Part shown: one piece after another, positions 52,037 to 52,434 of the stretch
Numbering within the stretch: position 1 is the stretch's first letter
How the letters are laid out: every line of letters starts with the position of its first letter
Assembly (NCBI GenBank): GCA_041689995.1
Contig: JBDNFD010000017.1
Span: 1 to 52,434, forward strand
Origin: DASSWG01 sp041689995
GTDB taxonomy: Bacteria > Bacteroidota > Bacteroidia > Flavobacteriales > Flavobacteriaceae
Length of the DNA stretch: 52,434 nt
Reading direction: 5' to 3'
Position numbers and translations under genes: made by a program
The notes under the pieces: model-generated
The model's database searches: none
What the model saw: the letters and a program-made list of their open reading frames with translations, nothing else
What the model was told of the DNA's origin: nothing

Positions 52037-52434
52037 TTGGGTTAATTGTTTAAATGGTTAATCGGTGATCTGTTTAAATGGTGATCGGTGTTCGGTGTTC
52101 GGTGTCCAGTGTTAATTATTGGGTTATTGGTTATTGGGTTATTAGGTTATTGGGTTATTAGGTTATTGGTTATTAGGTTATTCATTAAACATTAAACATT
52201 AAACATTATTGGGGTTATTGGGTTAATTGTTTAAATGGTTAATCGGTGATCTGTTTAAATGGTGATCGGTGTTCGGTGTTCATTATTGGGTTATTGGTTA
52301 TTGGGTTATTAATTATTAGGTTATTCATTAAACATTAAACATTAAACCTTATTGGGGTTATTGGGTTAATTGTTTAAATGGTTAATCGGTGAGCTGTTTA
52401 TATGGTGATCGGTGATCGGTGGTCGGTGTTCAGT
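52037..52434. repeat. Long heptamer-rich repeat region upstream of parA
   Basis: About 400 bases to the window end without a gene. A segment starting TTGGGTTAATTGTTTAAATG recurs at 52037, 52218 and 52361 (spacing 181 and 143). Inside are short words of about 7 bases: ATTAAAC three times at 52184 and again at 52327, GGTGTTC/GGTGATC runs, and many GGTTATT units. The array may continue past the window. Confidence 0.92.

Noticed and set aside
52037..52434. CRISPR array
   Set aside because: The spaces between repeated blocks are themselves low-complexity repeats, block sizes vary and no cas gene is present.
49728..52434. parS sites or a replication origin near parAB
   Set aside because: No 16-bp palindrome of the TGTTnCACGTGnAACA type and no DnaA-box cluster was seen by reading; dnaA is not in the window.
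1..52434. tRNA or rRNA genes
   Set aside because: No cloverleaf-like segments or conserved rRNA sequence were recognised; a tRNAscan or Rfam run would be needed to be sure.

Overview
The window is a chromosomal segment of a Bacteroidota bacterium, very probably a member of the Flavobacteriaceae. Three things suggest this: low G+C; promoters of the TTTG-N18-TAnnTTTG type (best case in front of tatA); and gene orders that I know from that family (purN-acpP-fabF-rnc, DUF6427-DUF6341-purD, small membrane protein-mutL-rhomboid-rhomboid-EEP hydrolase, and parA-parB-DUF5683-dapB-lepB-WbqC). Genus or species cannot be given from sequence reading alone.

Layout. 1-4.3 kb: core genes for an RNase H, purine synthesis (purN), fatty acid synthesis (acpP, fabF), RNase III and recX. 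4.4-7.5 kb: a restriction-modification (RM) island (HTH regulator, broken AccI-like endonuclease, N6-adenine methyltransferase), bracketed by a 272-bp direct repeat because the 5' part of recX and its upstream region are duplicated. 7.8-12 kb: peptide-type ABC ATPase, two flavobacterial membrane proteins and purD. 12.2-26.8 kb: a surface-polysaccharide locus. Its minus-strand genes encode flippase, sialyltransferase-like enzyme, two polymerase/ligase-type membrane proteins, GT4, UDP-glucuronate decarboxylase-type enzyme and WcaJ-type initiating transferase. A separate minus-strand group encodes a NeuB-type synthase, a SpsF-type cytidylyltransferase and a KdsC-type phosphatase. A plus-strand phosphoglycerol-transferase/GDPD fusion lies between them, and a Wzz-like protein ends the locus. 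26.9-28.0 kb: a decayed IS element. 28.1-45.9 kb: mostly core genes (DUF6909, GH3, M23 peptidase, tatA, M3 peptidase, mutL, two rhomboids, EEP hydrolase, WbqC, lepB, dapB), with a DUF4143 ATPase as the one likely accessory gene. 46.1-49.6 kb: a second RM island (HTH, C5-methyltransferase, a protein with two LAGLIDADG-like domains, a PD-(D/E)XK nuclease) inserted between dapB and DUF5683. 49.7-52.0 kb: DUF5683, parB, parA. The window ends in about 400 bp of heptamer-based repeats.

The most unusual items are the second RM operon, where a LAGLIDADG-fold protein without the usual catalytic acids sits between methyltransferase and nuclease; the first RM island with its long target duplication and a nuclease gene broken by a 17-bp tandem duplication; the phosphoglycerol transferase-GDPD fusion inside a nonulosonate-type polysaccharide locus; a 19-nt palindromic insertion inside a transposase gene; and intergenic spacers built from 7-bp words. 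Several accessory genes are interrupted at A-runs, so sequencing error cannot be excluded for those.
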